Position numbers and translations under genes: made by a program
Notes under the pieces: model-generated
The model's database searches: none
What the model was told of the DNA's origin: nothing
Seen by the model: the letters and a program-made list of their open reading frames with translations, nothing else
In this document: piece after piece, positions 46,423 through 58,199 of the stretch
How the letters are laid out: each line of letters starts with the position of its first letter
How positions within the stretch are numbered: position 1 is the first letter of the stretch
Source: Gnetum montanum
Lineage: Eukaryota > Streptophyta > Gnetopsida > Gnetales > Gnetaceae
Assembly (NCBI GenBank): GCA_015680685.1
Contig: MNCI01026399.1
Coordinates: 1,112,344-1,172,343 of the forward strand
Direction of reading: 5' to 3'
DNA length: 60,000 bases

Positions 46423-47226
46423 CAAAGGTGAAAACTTAGTCTTAGGCTAGATGTCCTACAAAAACAACACACATTCCAACTGGAACATCCTAATTTCCTA
46501 TGGAATGTCCCACCTGCAAGTAGTGAGTTTTTAGTGAGACGTCCCAAGCTTGAATAGGACATCCCAACTAGCTTTTTCCTAGCCATTGTACGAATTCCAA
46601 TGGTTGTTTAGAAAGAAAAAAGATTATAAAACAGATTGGAATCATTGTGAAAATGACAAATACTATTCATTGGAATATTCATTCATTATATACATCAAGT
46701 GAATTATTTTGTTCCTTATTTCTTCATCATTTGTGAATTATTTTATGTGAGCCTAAGTGCAAGTAATTTGTAAAATGTAGTTATGCTCTCTCATTGATTC
46801 TTTGTCTCTCTTTGTAAGCCTTGCGAGGTTGATGTGCTTCTTGTGAGAAGGCATCTTGTGAGCTTGTTAGGACCTTGCAGGGTTGAGTGTGTTTCGAATG
46901 AGAAAACACTCTATGCAGAGCTCACACCATTGTAAAGGTTGTAGGATCCTTGAAACCACATTTTGAGTTTATTAGGATGTTGCAAGGTTGAGTGTGTTTT
47001 CTGTGAGACAACACTACAAGCAGAGCTCAAACTTGGTAAAGGTTATGATGTCCTTTAAACCACATTTTTTAAGGAACAAAGTCTAGAGGTGTGCAAAGAT
47101 TCTACCCTCCAAGTGTGGATGTACCCACATTGGGAAACAACATAAAATTATGTACAATTTTAGTTGTCTTGATCATTCAAATTGGGAAACTTATTCAACC
47201 CCCCTTCTAAGTTTTCACTTCTCACA
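46423..47226 (+). repeat. Probable Ty1/Copia LTR, right part
   Basis: Contains TTATTCAACCCCCCTTCTAA near 47190, a Copia-like LTR end, preceded by CCACATTGGGAAACAACAT. Inside is a tandem duplication of about 107 bp (46861-47075). Element G sits at its left edge. There is no coding sequence and no clear TG start, so the call is tentative. Confidence 0.4.
46861..47075 (+). repeat. Tandem duplication, about 107 bp unit
   Basis: Two units share GTTGAGTGTGTTT, CAGAGCTCA, GTAAAGGTT and AAACCACATTTT in the same order (46861-46967 and 46968-47075). A shorter related piece, GCCTTGCGAGGTTGATGTGC, precedes them. Confidence 0.75.
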
Positions 47227-48579
47227 AGACATCTCCTCTAGACCCAAGATATCTCCTCTGTGATCTTATTGCTCTTAGGTGGAACATCTCCTTTTCCTCA
47301 AAAGAGTCTTGTCCAATCATGAGATGTTATTATACAAATTCTACAAACTCAATTTCAATTTTGAATGTCAAGATAGCACAAGGCCATGAAGAAAAAGTAT
47401 AAAAAAAGCTCTTGGGCATCTATTGGGCAAAAGGAAGAGAAGTGAGAAGAGAGTGATGTTGAGCTTGATTTGAATATCTATTAAAGCTCCATAACTATTT
47501 TATGTGTGTGTTGTTTTAGATCTTGAGCACTCGTCTATCCTAGCATTTTCTTACACCATTTGAATTTCCCTTTACTTTTCCAACAAAAAAAAAGAGGCGT
47601 TTCTTTCTTTTTATCAAATGTATGTGCAAGTTTGAAGGCTTTAGTTTCAATTTTGGGTCATTGAAGCTAGGTCCTCGCCAGTGCAAAACTTGGTCTAGCA
47701 AATACTGCCGGTACCCAACTCGATTTGCACATTTTCCCAAGAAATTGCGAATCTTCTATCTCAAGCCTCAACTACCAAGGAAACAAGCAATCAAATGTCA
47801 TCATGAAATGACCAAAATTTTACTTGTCATCAAGCAATGACCAAAAAATACCATCATACTTTCTCAATTTGCATATTTTTACAAGTTATTGTTAAATGTA
47901 AGTTCGATGCCAGATACCATTCCTTCATGTGCCTATCATGTTAAAAACGCAATTTCATTTTCATTCCCTTTATACAATCAATTTAGGTTTATACTAACAG
48001 TTAGACAGTAGATGAAAAGAAGAATTACGTAGTGACATGACATGGTTTTTGCGTTTCTGTTGCGAGACATCAAGCAGGGGGCTTAAGCTTATAGGTAGAA
48101 TGTATGTAATTTTAATCACTATTTTTATGTTTTCAAACATCTGGTGTACATTTTTTAAGAAAAACAAAACTTCTCTGATTTGCTAGAGTGTAATTATAAG
48201 GATACCAACAATCATACCTCTCAAAAATACAAGGACAGAAGCATAGAGAACCTGACGCAAGTACAACTCTTATGCATAGTTTGATACATTTTGTACATAA
48301 AGTCGCCAAGGCCTAGGGCGCATGAGCAAATGCTTTCATAGTCATCTCTTGTCAATGGTTAAGTTAGCCATTTAAGAAATGAACTCTAATAACACCCCAA
48401 CATCAATACACTTGGAGAGGTATGACATCATTTAGTTTACCGATAAAAGTGGTTATTAACCAGAATCCTCTTTAGATAAAACCTGCCTAGCTAAGATTTG
48501 GGCAAAACAGCTCGTAAGCTAACAACAAATGAATCAGGCACACCACGCATCCATTCAATCGTAAAATCCTCTCTGAATG
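47227..48579. other. 3' flank of ETG1
   Basis: The first part repeats ACATCTCC words (47226-47300) and may belong to the Copia-like repeat. The rest shows no second gene. The part next to 48579 should include the ETG1 3' UTR on the minus strand; I cannot place its poly(A) site. Confidence 0.45.
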
Positions 48580-51500
48580 TTAAGCATTGCCAATTCTTGC
48601 CATTCGCTGCTGCTCAAGATCTTTAACAAGTTGCCAGTGTTCCAGTGTCAAAACTCTCTCTCCAAAACTCAAAGATACTAGGCGTGCCAATGTAAGCCAT
48701 CTGCAAAAACATAACCAAAAGCCGTAACAAATTGCACTGTAATAAGTCATCACATTTTTTGCGCAAGGGTTTCAAAACTCCATACCTGCTAAATACTTCA
48801 GTACCAATGGATCTATTAATTTGCCTAGCTGCTACCATATCATTTTCTACTACCTGCAGAACAGAATGAAGTACTATCATATGCATGGCTCAGAACCGTT
48901 GCATGAGCCTGTTTTCTTAAATTTCTAAATAGCAATAGATGACTTTAGAATGCCATTCAAAAACCTGCTGCATTGAAGGCTCGATTGTGTGCTCAGATGA
49001 TTTTGCAATGCTCAAATACTGTCTCCATAGTTGCCTATCTGATGTATTGCCACCTAAAGGGCAAGGATTACTTGTGGGTTTGAAAGGGAGAACTACATCA
49101 GCTGGAAAAATATTGGACTTTCCGTCTGATAGTATAAGAATTTGAATGTCAGCTGCCATATCCATGGTATAGTACTGAAAGTCATATTCCACCTGAAAAA
49201 ATAACGAGTTAGAACCTAATTAATACTTTCAAAAGCCTTTTGACAAAAACATTTAATATTCATATTACCTTCTGCCACTCCAACAAGTTCTTCAGCACCC
49301 TAACATTCTTCAGACCATTGGAATCTAAAGTCCCAGCCTTTAATTGAGTTTCATCGACTGTCAAGTGTGTTCCTGATGCTAGCTGCAGTGTTCCTGTTGC
49401 CAGCCTGATGCATGCAGCATTCAATATCCAATTCCACGCTAATAATGCAAGCAGAATTGTACATGTGTAGCAGACACCCATTTACCTGTTTGTTTCATAG
49501 TTTTTCTTTGGAGAAAAAGCAGCAGTGTTCAGGTAGTCTATCGTGAGAGGCAGATAGCATGAACAAGGGAGCAAATCCTTTATAGTATCACACACTGCTT
49601 TGGCAAATAGACCACCATCTGCAACTTTTCCAATGCCTGTTACGTTTAGAGAGAGCTTTCCTACAGCAACCGGCTCCACCCGGGCATGAACCTGAACAAA
49701 CATTCAAACGACATGTTTAAAGAAACTATCATTTAATAATGACCATGCATTACAGTCCTGATAGCCGAAGGCATGATTACCTGTGAAATAATATGAAGAA
49801 GAAAATACTCTGCTGCAAGAGCATCTCCACCTAGAACAGCTGTAAGATTTTTCAGCATATGTGCTCGTATTTCCTTTGTGCATGATATCAAGGGAGTCTG
49901 ACAAAATTTTTTGAAAAAAAAAAACCATAAATAGTAACTTACCAGATCATTTTTAGTGACTTAATAGGCAAACCATAATGCGTAGAGACTACGAACAAAA
50001 CAAAGCAATTTTAAAAGGATATAAATAAAAAAAATCACAAACCTCTGTTTCAGTAAAAGAAGCTAGCTTGCAGGAAGAAAGCCTCCTCGATATGATACAA
50101 TGTAAACGGGGAACCTACATCATTCAATACCTAATAATTGATACTCTACTTCAAATCAGAACATTCAAATGGAATATCTCATATTTAATACCAGTTACTA
50201 CAGTAAGAAACTTTCACAAACCTTGCTTGGAGGCAACTGGTTAGTCACATCGTCGAATGTGTGGTCCCAAAGGTCTTCTTTCCCAACAGAAGTCGCCAGT
50301 TCAGGATCAAATGTCAAGATCCCAATAAAGTCCACGATGTCATTTAATTTTATCTCTGAATCTGAACCGTCATACAACTGTACAAACATTCATCACAAAT
50401 CATTAATAATTAAACATAAATTACAGAATACAAAACCGATAAATAGTGAAATCTACTATGTAAGAAGAAGTTTAGAGGCTTTGATCCTACAGAAGGCACG
50501 ATGAAACAGAATGCCGTAAAATGATTGAGCCGTCATCTCTACTATGAAAAAGAACTTCTTTAATCCAAGTAACTTAAATTGCTAAAAGAGATACACGAAA
50601 AAGAAAACATAGGATGAGATACTTAAAAGAGACATCATAGTTTATTAAGTGATTAAAGATTTAAATTAACCTCAGATCCATATGTCCAGACCCCAAACCA
50701 CAGAGCTAGGATAACAGTGTGATAATGATGATCCAACGAAATCTACTAATGATCGGCATATGACTAAAAGTCATGCCATAATCTCATTTAACTCTCTCAC
50801 CTTAACAAGGCAGGGCAGCAATCTATTCTCATTCCGTGGCATATTCAGATCGAGGCAAGGAACCACTGCTTTCTCTGAAGAAGTCTCCATTGCAATGCTT
50901 GAACCAACATCTTCACGCTAAATAAAAATTCAGGTTTCAATAAATGCATGTTTCTTAAATGAAACGCTCAGTGAAGCACATTTTAAAAAGGGGGANTTGC
51001 CTCGTTCTCCAAATCAACTTGAACATCCATTTCCTTCATAGTTGAAACAAGAACAATTACAAACCTTTCCCGAAAAGGTTGTGCAAATTTTCACTTCTGA
51101 TAAAGATAAACTTACATCCATTTCTATGTTTTCTACTGCCTCGTCACGGGGGCGTTTTCCCCTCTGCTGTACATTGGGACTCCCTGCTGCTGCGCCATCT
51201 GTTTGGGAAGCACTCTTCCTAACCCACGCATTCTCCCCAGGAACCTGCCACGATTCCATACCTTTATACTTACACATCCAATACTTACACTGTACCACAA
51301 TTGCTGGAATGTAAAAATCCTCAAAACATTGATAATACTAATGAGAAGGAAGAAAAACCGATCATGCAGACAAATACACACAGAACCAAACCGAAGAAAG
51401 ACTGGTGTAAATGTAAGAAGCATCAGAAGAAACCGGCGCAATAGACACATGGACAAATTGAAGAATACAACATTTGCTTCACGAAAACGCTGATCCTTCC

Positions 51501-52300
51501 CTTTTAGTTTAGTTTCAAGTGCAATCAGACAGACCAAAGCATAATGGAAGATCCTACCCTGCCGAAATCTAAAACTTTGGGAAAGAAAAACCGAGGCGAC
51601 GAGGAACGGTGAGCACAATGGAAAATCTTACACTGCCGAAATGGCGAAATCTAAAACCTCAACAAAGCTAAAAAATTTCACCAAGGGAAAGCATAAGTTG
51701 CTTGCTTACAGGGACGCAGTAGAGAAGGCGACGATCCCACACTTGCATAGGCGATGCGGGATCCATGGGAACAGCTGCGACGTCTGTGTATTTATTGGTC
51801 CTCCACGTAGATCCATCCTGAAATCTTCCATCGTCAGAACACAGAAACCACAGCATCTCACAGAAACGACGCAAAAGTTTTTCTTTAAAAAAAAAAAAAA
51901 AAAACACGCCGACTACCAAGTCCATACCTTAAACGCTCCGACATAGTACTCAGTATCAAGCATGTCCTGCACCATGCCGCGGAACCGAACCAGAGAGTTT
52001 GGCGCAATGGAATCCAGCAGCGGCACCGAATTGATTTCCGGAATCTAACGCCACAACTTCAATCAATTACCAAACCTACTCTTCGGAGGCGCTAGCACAA
52101 CAACGGAAACAGGCCGAAACCCTAACGCATACCTTGGAGAAGCCACCATTGTTGAAGGCGAACGCGGCGAAAAGCTCGTTAGCGCCAAAGTCGGATTTGG
52201 GGAAGGCGCAGGGATCATGGCCGGCGGAGATGGCTTTGTCGAAGAGCTGCCTGATTGCTCCCAACGGATTTCTCAGGCAATCGTACGCAGGGCCTCCCAT
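48580..52300 (-). CDS. ETG1: MCM-binding protein (E2F target gene 1), complete, 14 exons
   Basis: Exons, 5' to 3': 52300-52133, 52044-51928, 51817-51710, 51244-51116, 51033-51001, 50917-50801, 50377-50222, 50114-50043, 49897-49781, 49691-49486, 49404-49269, 49192-48965, 48853-48786, 48700-48580. They join in frame to about 591 residues, close to Arabidopsis ETG1. Recognised blocks: MGGPAYDCLRNPLGAI at the start, then LVRFRGMVQDMLDTEYYVGA, STWRTNKYTDV with RRLLYCVP, LNDIVDFIGILTFDPEL, VPRLHC, and a C-terminal FGERVLTLEHWQLVKDLE. MCMBP binds the MCM2-7 helicase in the nucleus, helps unload it late in S phase and supports sister-chromatid cohesion. Introns are 76-465 bp; all are GT-AG except the fifth, apparently GC-AG. 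No stop or shift is seen. Exon 5 (33 nt) is the least certain. An in-frame ATG at 52375 would add 25 residues, but family members start at MGG. Confidence 0.94.
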
Positions 52301-52372
52301 TGCTGCTGCTGTTGTTGTTATTGTTGCTACTGGTTCTGGTTCTCGTTCTGGTTCTGCTACTGCAATCGGCTT
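52300..52372. repeat. Imperfect trinucleotide repeat at the ETG1 start
   Basis: Plus-strand CTG/TTG/TTC triplets just upstream of the MGG start codon. On the minus strand an in-frame ATG at 52375 would read this as a Glu/Pro/Ala/Thr-rich leader. Confidence 0.7.
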
Positions 52373-52466
52373 CATTCACAGATCCACGGCTTGGCTCAAT
52401 AAATGACACTGCGGCTGGCCCAGTATTTACGAGCAAAACCCTTCCCTCCTCGTCTCCTGTGTGAGC

Positions 52467-52477
52467 TTCCCGCCAAA
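52467..52477 (-). promoter_or_regulatory. E2F-binding site upstream of ETG1
   Basis: The minus strand reads TTTGGCGGGAA, which matches the E2F consensus TTTSGCGS. It lies about 170 bp upstream of the chosen start codon. Confidence 0.7.
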
Positions 52478-52500
52478 TCTGTTCCGTGAGATGCTGCTAC

Positions 52501-52516
52501 ATTTTGGCGCCAAAAT
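52501..52516. promoter_or_regulatory. Palindromic E2F-binding site upstream of ETG1
   Basis: ATTTTGGCGCCAAAAT is a perfect 16-bp palindrome with E2F consensus on both strands. It lies about 200 bp upstream of the ETG1 start, and ETG1 is named for its E2F control in Arabidopsis. Confidence 0.8.
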
Positions 52517-52929
52517 CCGGCTCATGCCGTCAGTGTTAAGCGTGGCATTCTTGTGATAAGCAAGCGAATTGTTTAGAAAATGGTTTGAAACCAGAGCAAT
52601 ATTAGAGTAGCACGTGGGTAAGAACCATAACAGTGGGTGGGTGGATTAATTGATAATAATTTCTACGCCTCTTCTTTACTCCTATGTACTTCTTTAACAG
52701 TAGCAACGCACATACTTGGAAAACAAGAAATATATAATTAGTGAGTGTTAGAACTTGAAATTAATTGATTATATAGAGGTTTTAGGAAGAAAAAATTCAA
52801 ACATCGCATATATAATTACCAGGAGAAAGCCTCAAAAATAATATGAAAAGAAATAAGTTTCTAATTTAATGGAAGAGTGTTACAATAAATGCTTTAAAAA
52901 ACAAGAGGAAAATTAATTGTTAGTAGTGA
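52517..52929. other. Upstream flank of ETG1
   Basis: No further gene recognised. The sequence becomes AT-rich away from the E2F sites and gives way to LINE sequence near 52930. Confidence 0.4.
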
Positions 52930-53609
52930 GGATGTTACCATTTCTAATAACATTCACATCATTTTCAATATTTATGGAAACTGGAAATTTTTATTATGTC
53001 TAGAAAATCACAAAGGATTTGTCAAACAGTTACAAAGCCTCAACATATTTTTGAAGAAAGTTGAAAACTTCATTCATGTAATGCCCTAAGTAGATTGGGT
53101 CAATTTGAAAGAAAGCAATTAGCACATTACAATTAATAGTATAATTCATTCACATGTGAGCAAAAGATGGGCGAAATAAAAAAAAAAAAATATGTTCTTC
53201 ATCTTCTATTCTTTATTTGCATGGTTTGCAAATATGCTCTTCTCTTGGTAATTAGATCCAATGACCTGTATGAATAAGGAGATGATCAAAGCTCATTCTT
53301 GCTCTAGCAATTTCGTTCTTTAAATAAATAGGAATAGTTGAGAATAGATACTTTTAAGTACTAGATAACAAACCTCATCTAATAGAATGTAAATAAAAAT
53401 GTTTTTTCCCTAACATGTTCAACCAAACTTGAGCCAAGACTTTTGATTTTATAGTTTTTTGGAAGAGCCTTTTGTTTAAAGGAATACCCTCTATTACAAT
53501 ATTCCATGACTACAACCATAATTTTCCTTGATGCAACTATCCATTTTCTTATGTAGCATTCATTCTTGTTAGCATAATTAACTTTCTCCATTTGACTTAA
53601 CTTCGAAGT
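52930..53609 (-). pseudogene. LINE ORF2 C-terminal part (downstream piece)
   Basis: The minus strand encodes SKLSQMEKVNYANK, then SLVEHVREKTFLFTFY and, lower down, HICKPCK followed by IEDEEHIFF. The last is the Cys-rich RNase H-like/zinc tail typical of plant LINE reverse transcriptase ORFs (CxxC then EDEEH). It is split from its upstream part (59690-60000) by element E; reading across the insertion restores continuity. Several stops. Confidence 0.65.
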
Positions 53610-54482
53610 TGATGAATCATGGTTTGTCAAGTGCTGATATTGAACCCTTGATATCGGACCCTCAATATCGGGTATGCAATATCGCGGCCTGGATAACGAT
53701 ATCGGATACACGATATCGTGATTCCTATGTAAGCCTATAAATACACATTCAAGCGCACAGGAAGGGAGAAGTGAGATAGAGTTAGAGTAAAGTCTTTTTG
53801 TTTGTTTTTAGTTCATTTCAATTCTTCCCTCAATGCATGCCTGCAATGTGATGATTGTACCTATACAAAACCTTTATTTGAGTGTGACATACTTGGACAC
53901 GTGCATGATCAGCAATAAAGATCGAGATTACTTCATCATTGCATCATTCACTTAGTTTTAATTGCTTAACTGTTATTGTTATTTATTGTTTTCTTAATTA
54001 ATATTTCTTTACCTTCATCTACTATCCCTATTATTAAACGTGGAATGAGTATGACATAATCATGAGCATTTAGGTGTGACTACTTAGTATCCCAGTAGCG
54101 TATCTAGGAGTGCTCAAGTAACATGCATTTGGTAATCCCAAAAGTAGTACCCGAGGTCCAAGATGTGTATGGATGATTAAGGACAGATGCTCATTGCACT
54201 TAGGCTAGCTTAGATTTTTCTTCTCATTCCCTATTAGCTTAAAATAAAGTTATTTTCCATTACCTCTAGAAGTAGCATTAGTTCAGGACCACATCATACA
54301 CCTCACTTTGGACTAAACCATACGTGACAAAGCAAATACTAGTCCAAGTGGGAAGACAACAAACTTCGATCAACATATAACTATATAGACACCATAACTA
54401 GCCCATCTGTGGAGTTTGACCGAATTGTGCATGAATGCTTGTATTTGTATGGTTGAGTGTAGGGGTGCCTCACCACTCATCA
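53610..54482 (+). repeat. Element E 5' LTR (873 bp)
   Basis: TGATGAATCATGG to CACTCATCA. U3 carries six GATATC-like words (53638-53722); TATAAATA is at 53736-53743. The U5 end is alignable to the other family LTRs. Confidence 0.92.
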
Positions 54483-54483
54483 T

Positions 54484-54502
54484 TGATGCTGTTATTAGGG
54501 AT
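54484..54502 (+). other. Primer-binding site of element E (decayed tRNA-Asp type)
   Basis: TGATGCTGTTATTAGGGAT follows the LTR by one base. It differs from the tRNA-Asp complement at seven of 19 positions, all transitions. Confidence 0.7.
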
Positions 54503-54616
54503 GGTGCTAGTTATCTAGATTAGTTATATCATACAAGATCATTGTAACAGGGTATTAACAATATATCTTTCAAGCAAAGAAATTAAATTCAGTTAAGTCA
54601 CACACAATTCACAACA

Positions 54617-56783
54617 ATGTCTCTTTCACAAGATAGCAATAACGCAACATCTAGCGAAGCAATTCATTAGAGAACCAACGAAGAAGTTTGGAGTACTCAA
54701 TATTATGTAGGAGTTCATATGTTCATAAACACCCCAACGATACTCAAGGACTTTTGTCATCCAACTCAGACACCTCTAGTGAAGATGGGACATCCCTAAG
54801 AATGGATGACTATTCCTCAAGGGGTTGGCGTAAAAATAAAAATTGAACCCATAGGCAAAGTCAAGAACACCAACATGAACAAAGACAACATTGTCCCGAC
54901 TCACAAACTTATAACCTAGTTAGTGACGATGAATCCTTGTTTGCCACTTAAAGCCTAATGCATATACAAGAAGCTATTCAAATATTTTGCAAGCATCGTA
55001 AGGAAAGTCGTCTACCTAAGCTTGATTTAAACAACTTTCCCAAGTTTTCAGGAGGCTATGATTTAGATCCACAACACCATTTACAAGCCTTCCATGATGC
55101 CTGTGCATGAAACAATATTGATAATGGGTGGCAAAGACTTAAGCTCTTTCCTATGACACTCATTGGCCAAGCAAAAGTATGGTACAGGTCTTTAAAGTCG
55201 AAATCAATTCACCGTTGGCTGATAGTGGTAAACCTCTTCAATGAAAGATATCAAACCTATGCAAGAGTGTCAGCCTTAAGGAGACAAATCCAAGAGTGGA
55301 AACAAGGGTAACATGAACCCTTAGACATGGCCTTAGAAAGATATCACTCTTTGTTAAATAAATGCCAAGGCCATGGGTTCTCCAAGAAAAGGCTAATGTA
55401 TCACATCATAGATGGGCTCCGTAATCAAACAAGGGAGACCCTAGGGATGTATGCCCCAAGTCAACTATACGAGCTACAAACCCATCAATTTCAAGAGCTT
55501 ATTAAGAGGGTAGCAAAAGAAGAAGGAGAAATGGCTAAATGGGAGAATGTTGAAAGCTCTTAACAAGACCAAAATCTCGAATTAGCAAAGGTCCATGATC
55601 ATGAAAAGGAGAAATCAACTCACCTCAAGGAGGTGGAATCATCTTTGCCAATACTACAATTACTAGATGAAATTGAGGCAAAGATCAATAAGATGACGGA
55701 ATGGATACATGACAAATGTGGAGAATATGCCAACACTATTGGAGGTAGAACCATGACGAACCAAGAAGTAGGACAAAACACCCTTAGACAATCGGAAATA
55801 AGGGTTGAAGAGAATAAGAACTCAACTGCTAATCATACGTATCAATGTAATGTTTGCTTGTATGATCACCCTAAAGGTCAATGCTCGATCTTGTCACATT
55901 TACATGAGCATTGGGGAGGAATGCGACATCTAGATTTTATATAGAAGTACCAGGTTCAACCATAGTGGCAAAAGCCGCAATCATGGGGGAGGCCCCACCA
56001 AACAGACCATACCCTTCGTATGTCTCGATACCAAACATTTATTATGTTCAACACCTTGTTTCTCCAACTAGATCAATATCCTATACTTTACCTCATCGTT
56101 ATCATTCTCCCGAGAAATATCCACCCATGTCCTCTCCAACAAAATCACCACCTCATGTAACTTACGCTTCTCCTCAACCTCAATATTCTCATCCTTCACC
56201 TCCTTCTACATCACCACCAGTTGTGCCAGAAGGTTTTGCACCACAGCACCAACCCACGAATGTTACTTGTGCTACTACTGTCAATAGCAGTGGAGGTCCT
56301 CCACAACGTCAGAAGCGTCCTTTCTTTAGACATGACTGAAGGAAGAGACAACACGATTCTGAAACCACTACATCCACCAATTCAGCACAAGCCCAACACT
56401 ATGATGCACCTTCCCTTTCAAACTCAATGCCTCTTGTTACCTTACCAAGGCCACCAATCAATACTCCAACCACCATGCAACCAAATTAATATAACCATAG
56501 GGGAAGACATATCGATCCTTGCATACCATCTTACAGTCGTGGGTGCCATAGTGGGTCAACTCCTTATCACTTAACCACATCTTATAATTTGCCCCACTAT
56601 GTCTACTTAAATCAAGTGTGTGAACCCCAATTTGGGTACATTTTGACCACCACATCAAAAGACATCCAGTGGTTTGGATATGACCAGACTCCAATATTTC
56701 TCACATGCATGGATATGCATTTTCCATTTATTAATTCCAGCCATGCTCAAAAGTCTAGTTATGGAGGATATGCTCCATTCTAA
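54617..56783 (+). pseudogene. Element E gag, decayed
   Basis: The start is ATG 54617, 135 bp after the LTR. The N-terminal module (MSLSQDSNNATSSEA) is soon followed by a stop. The capsid core is well preserved: LPKLDLNNFPKFSGGYDLD near 55015-55070, LFPMTLIGQAKVWYRSLKS near 55145-55200 and LERYHSLLNKCQGHGFSKK (55327-55390). The zinc knuckle CNVCLYDHPKGQC is at about 55848-55886. A Pro/Ser/Tyr-rich tail, in part in another frame, runs to 56783. It is the most readable gag in the window. No protease follows. Confidence 0.85.
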
Positions 56784-58199
56784 CAAGTAGAATTAGTAAA
56801 TGTTTTTCCTTTTCTTTAATTTTACAATTTTTTGTTTTCCAGTTTTTTAACTTTCAATTTGTTGTTTTATCTTTTTATTCATTGTTTTATCTTTCTATTC
56901 ATTATTTTATCTTTTTATGGGTAATCTCATCTATGAATAAAACACTCATGTGACTCGTTGGTCAAGGTGTTCTTCTATGCTACCAAGTCTCAGGTGATTA
57001 ATTATTTGGATAGTGAGTCCACCACATCCACCTAACCATTCTAGTAATAAGAGGTTCTACTTTGGGTACGATGATATTCTTGTCATCATGAAAACTTAAA
57101 AATAATTTTGTGCTCATTATGCCCAGAGCGAAAGATGATGGACTAAGATGGAATGGCTAGGGTATGACATCAAGGGAACTTGTGGATTCTTCTTAGTGAC
57201 ATTTGTAGGTGCTATCATGCAGCTTAGTTGTACTAAGATCCTTGTAGATCTAACAAAACATGGGAGTAAGAGTAATCAAGGCACTCAATCAAGAAACTCA
57301 ATGTTGTTCTAGGGGTTCCACTGGAAAGACATGCACCCATGCCTGAAGTTTGGTAGCTTCTCCAGTTCACTGTTGGAAAGGACAAAGTGCCAAAGCGGTA
57401 GAAAAGAAGAAAAAAAAACATGTTGCTAAGTAATTCCAAAACACTCCTCCCTTGGACAAAATGCCAAGTGATTGTACACCTTGTTGTCATGGTGCTCTTA
57501 TGGTTGTCCATCATTGGATGAAACAATGCGATGTCATTGATCAAAAGAATGGACTTGGTCTTGATTTTGGAGCGATGAGCTCATGACACATTAATCATGC
57601 CCTACACTCAAGATTCATTGTGCCCTGGGTCAGTTACCTCATGTCCTAATCTCTACAATCCCTTCTACAATTCACCTCATCTTGATGTTTGTGTATTTTC
57701 GACTTATGTCTTATGTAGCATAGAATTCCTACCTCATCATGGTGTATTTTTGACTTAACATCTGTGTGTTTTGTTGCATCAGTGTAGATTATATTTAACC
57801 CTTCTAGTGCCTGAAAACATTTTAAGGTGTGGTTACGCAAGGGCATTATAGGTTGGAACCTACTTTGGGAAGGATCCACTTGCGTGACTTTTGTAATTTG
57901 TACTTTTTGCACATCACCACATTATTTTATACCCTCCGAGTACTTCATTGCCAAATCTATTCTTTCCTTTGTCATCATTTTATCAAATGCTCCTCAAAAC
58001 CATTACATGTCCTTTTATGTGTCACCTAAACAAATCAGGCCCAACATTAAACTTTTAGGGCAACTTCCTTGAAAAATTTCTAACTCTAAAATCACACTAA
58101 GTAAAGAATTCAACATTTATTAAAGGCAATGAGTAAGGTATGAAATAATTAAACTTCTTTTAATGACCTTACTAACAATTGATCTTTGTATGATTATAG
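56784..58199 (+). other. Spacer of element E
   Basis: Non-coding. GTGAGTCC at 57013-57020 and GGGAAGGATCCACTTGC near 57868-57884 are shared with element G. The internal promoter seen in G is not evident here. It ends with TATGATTATAG directly before the ATG at 58200. Confidence 0.6.

Noticed and set aside
47540-47840. Overlapping 66-72-codon frames downstream of ETG1
   Set aside because: No recognisable motif and both strands are open equally; not supported as a gene.
50169-50504. 111-codon plus-strand frame over ETG1
   Set aside because: A shadow of exon 7 on the opposite strand, with no independent support.
51133-51618. 161-codon minus-strand frame
   Set aside because: It is intron 3 of ETG1 read through into part of exon 4; splice sites and homology define the exon.
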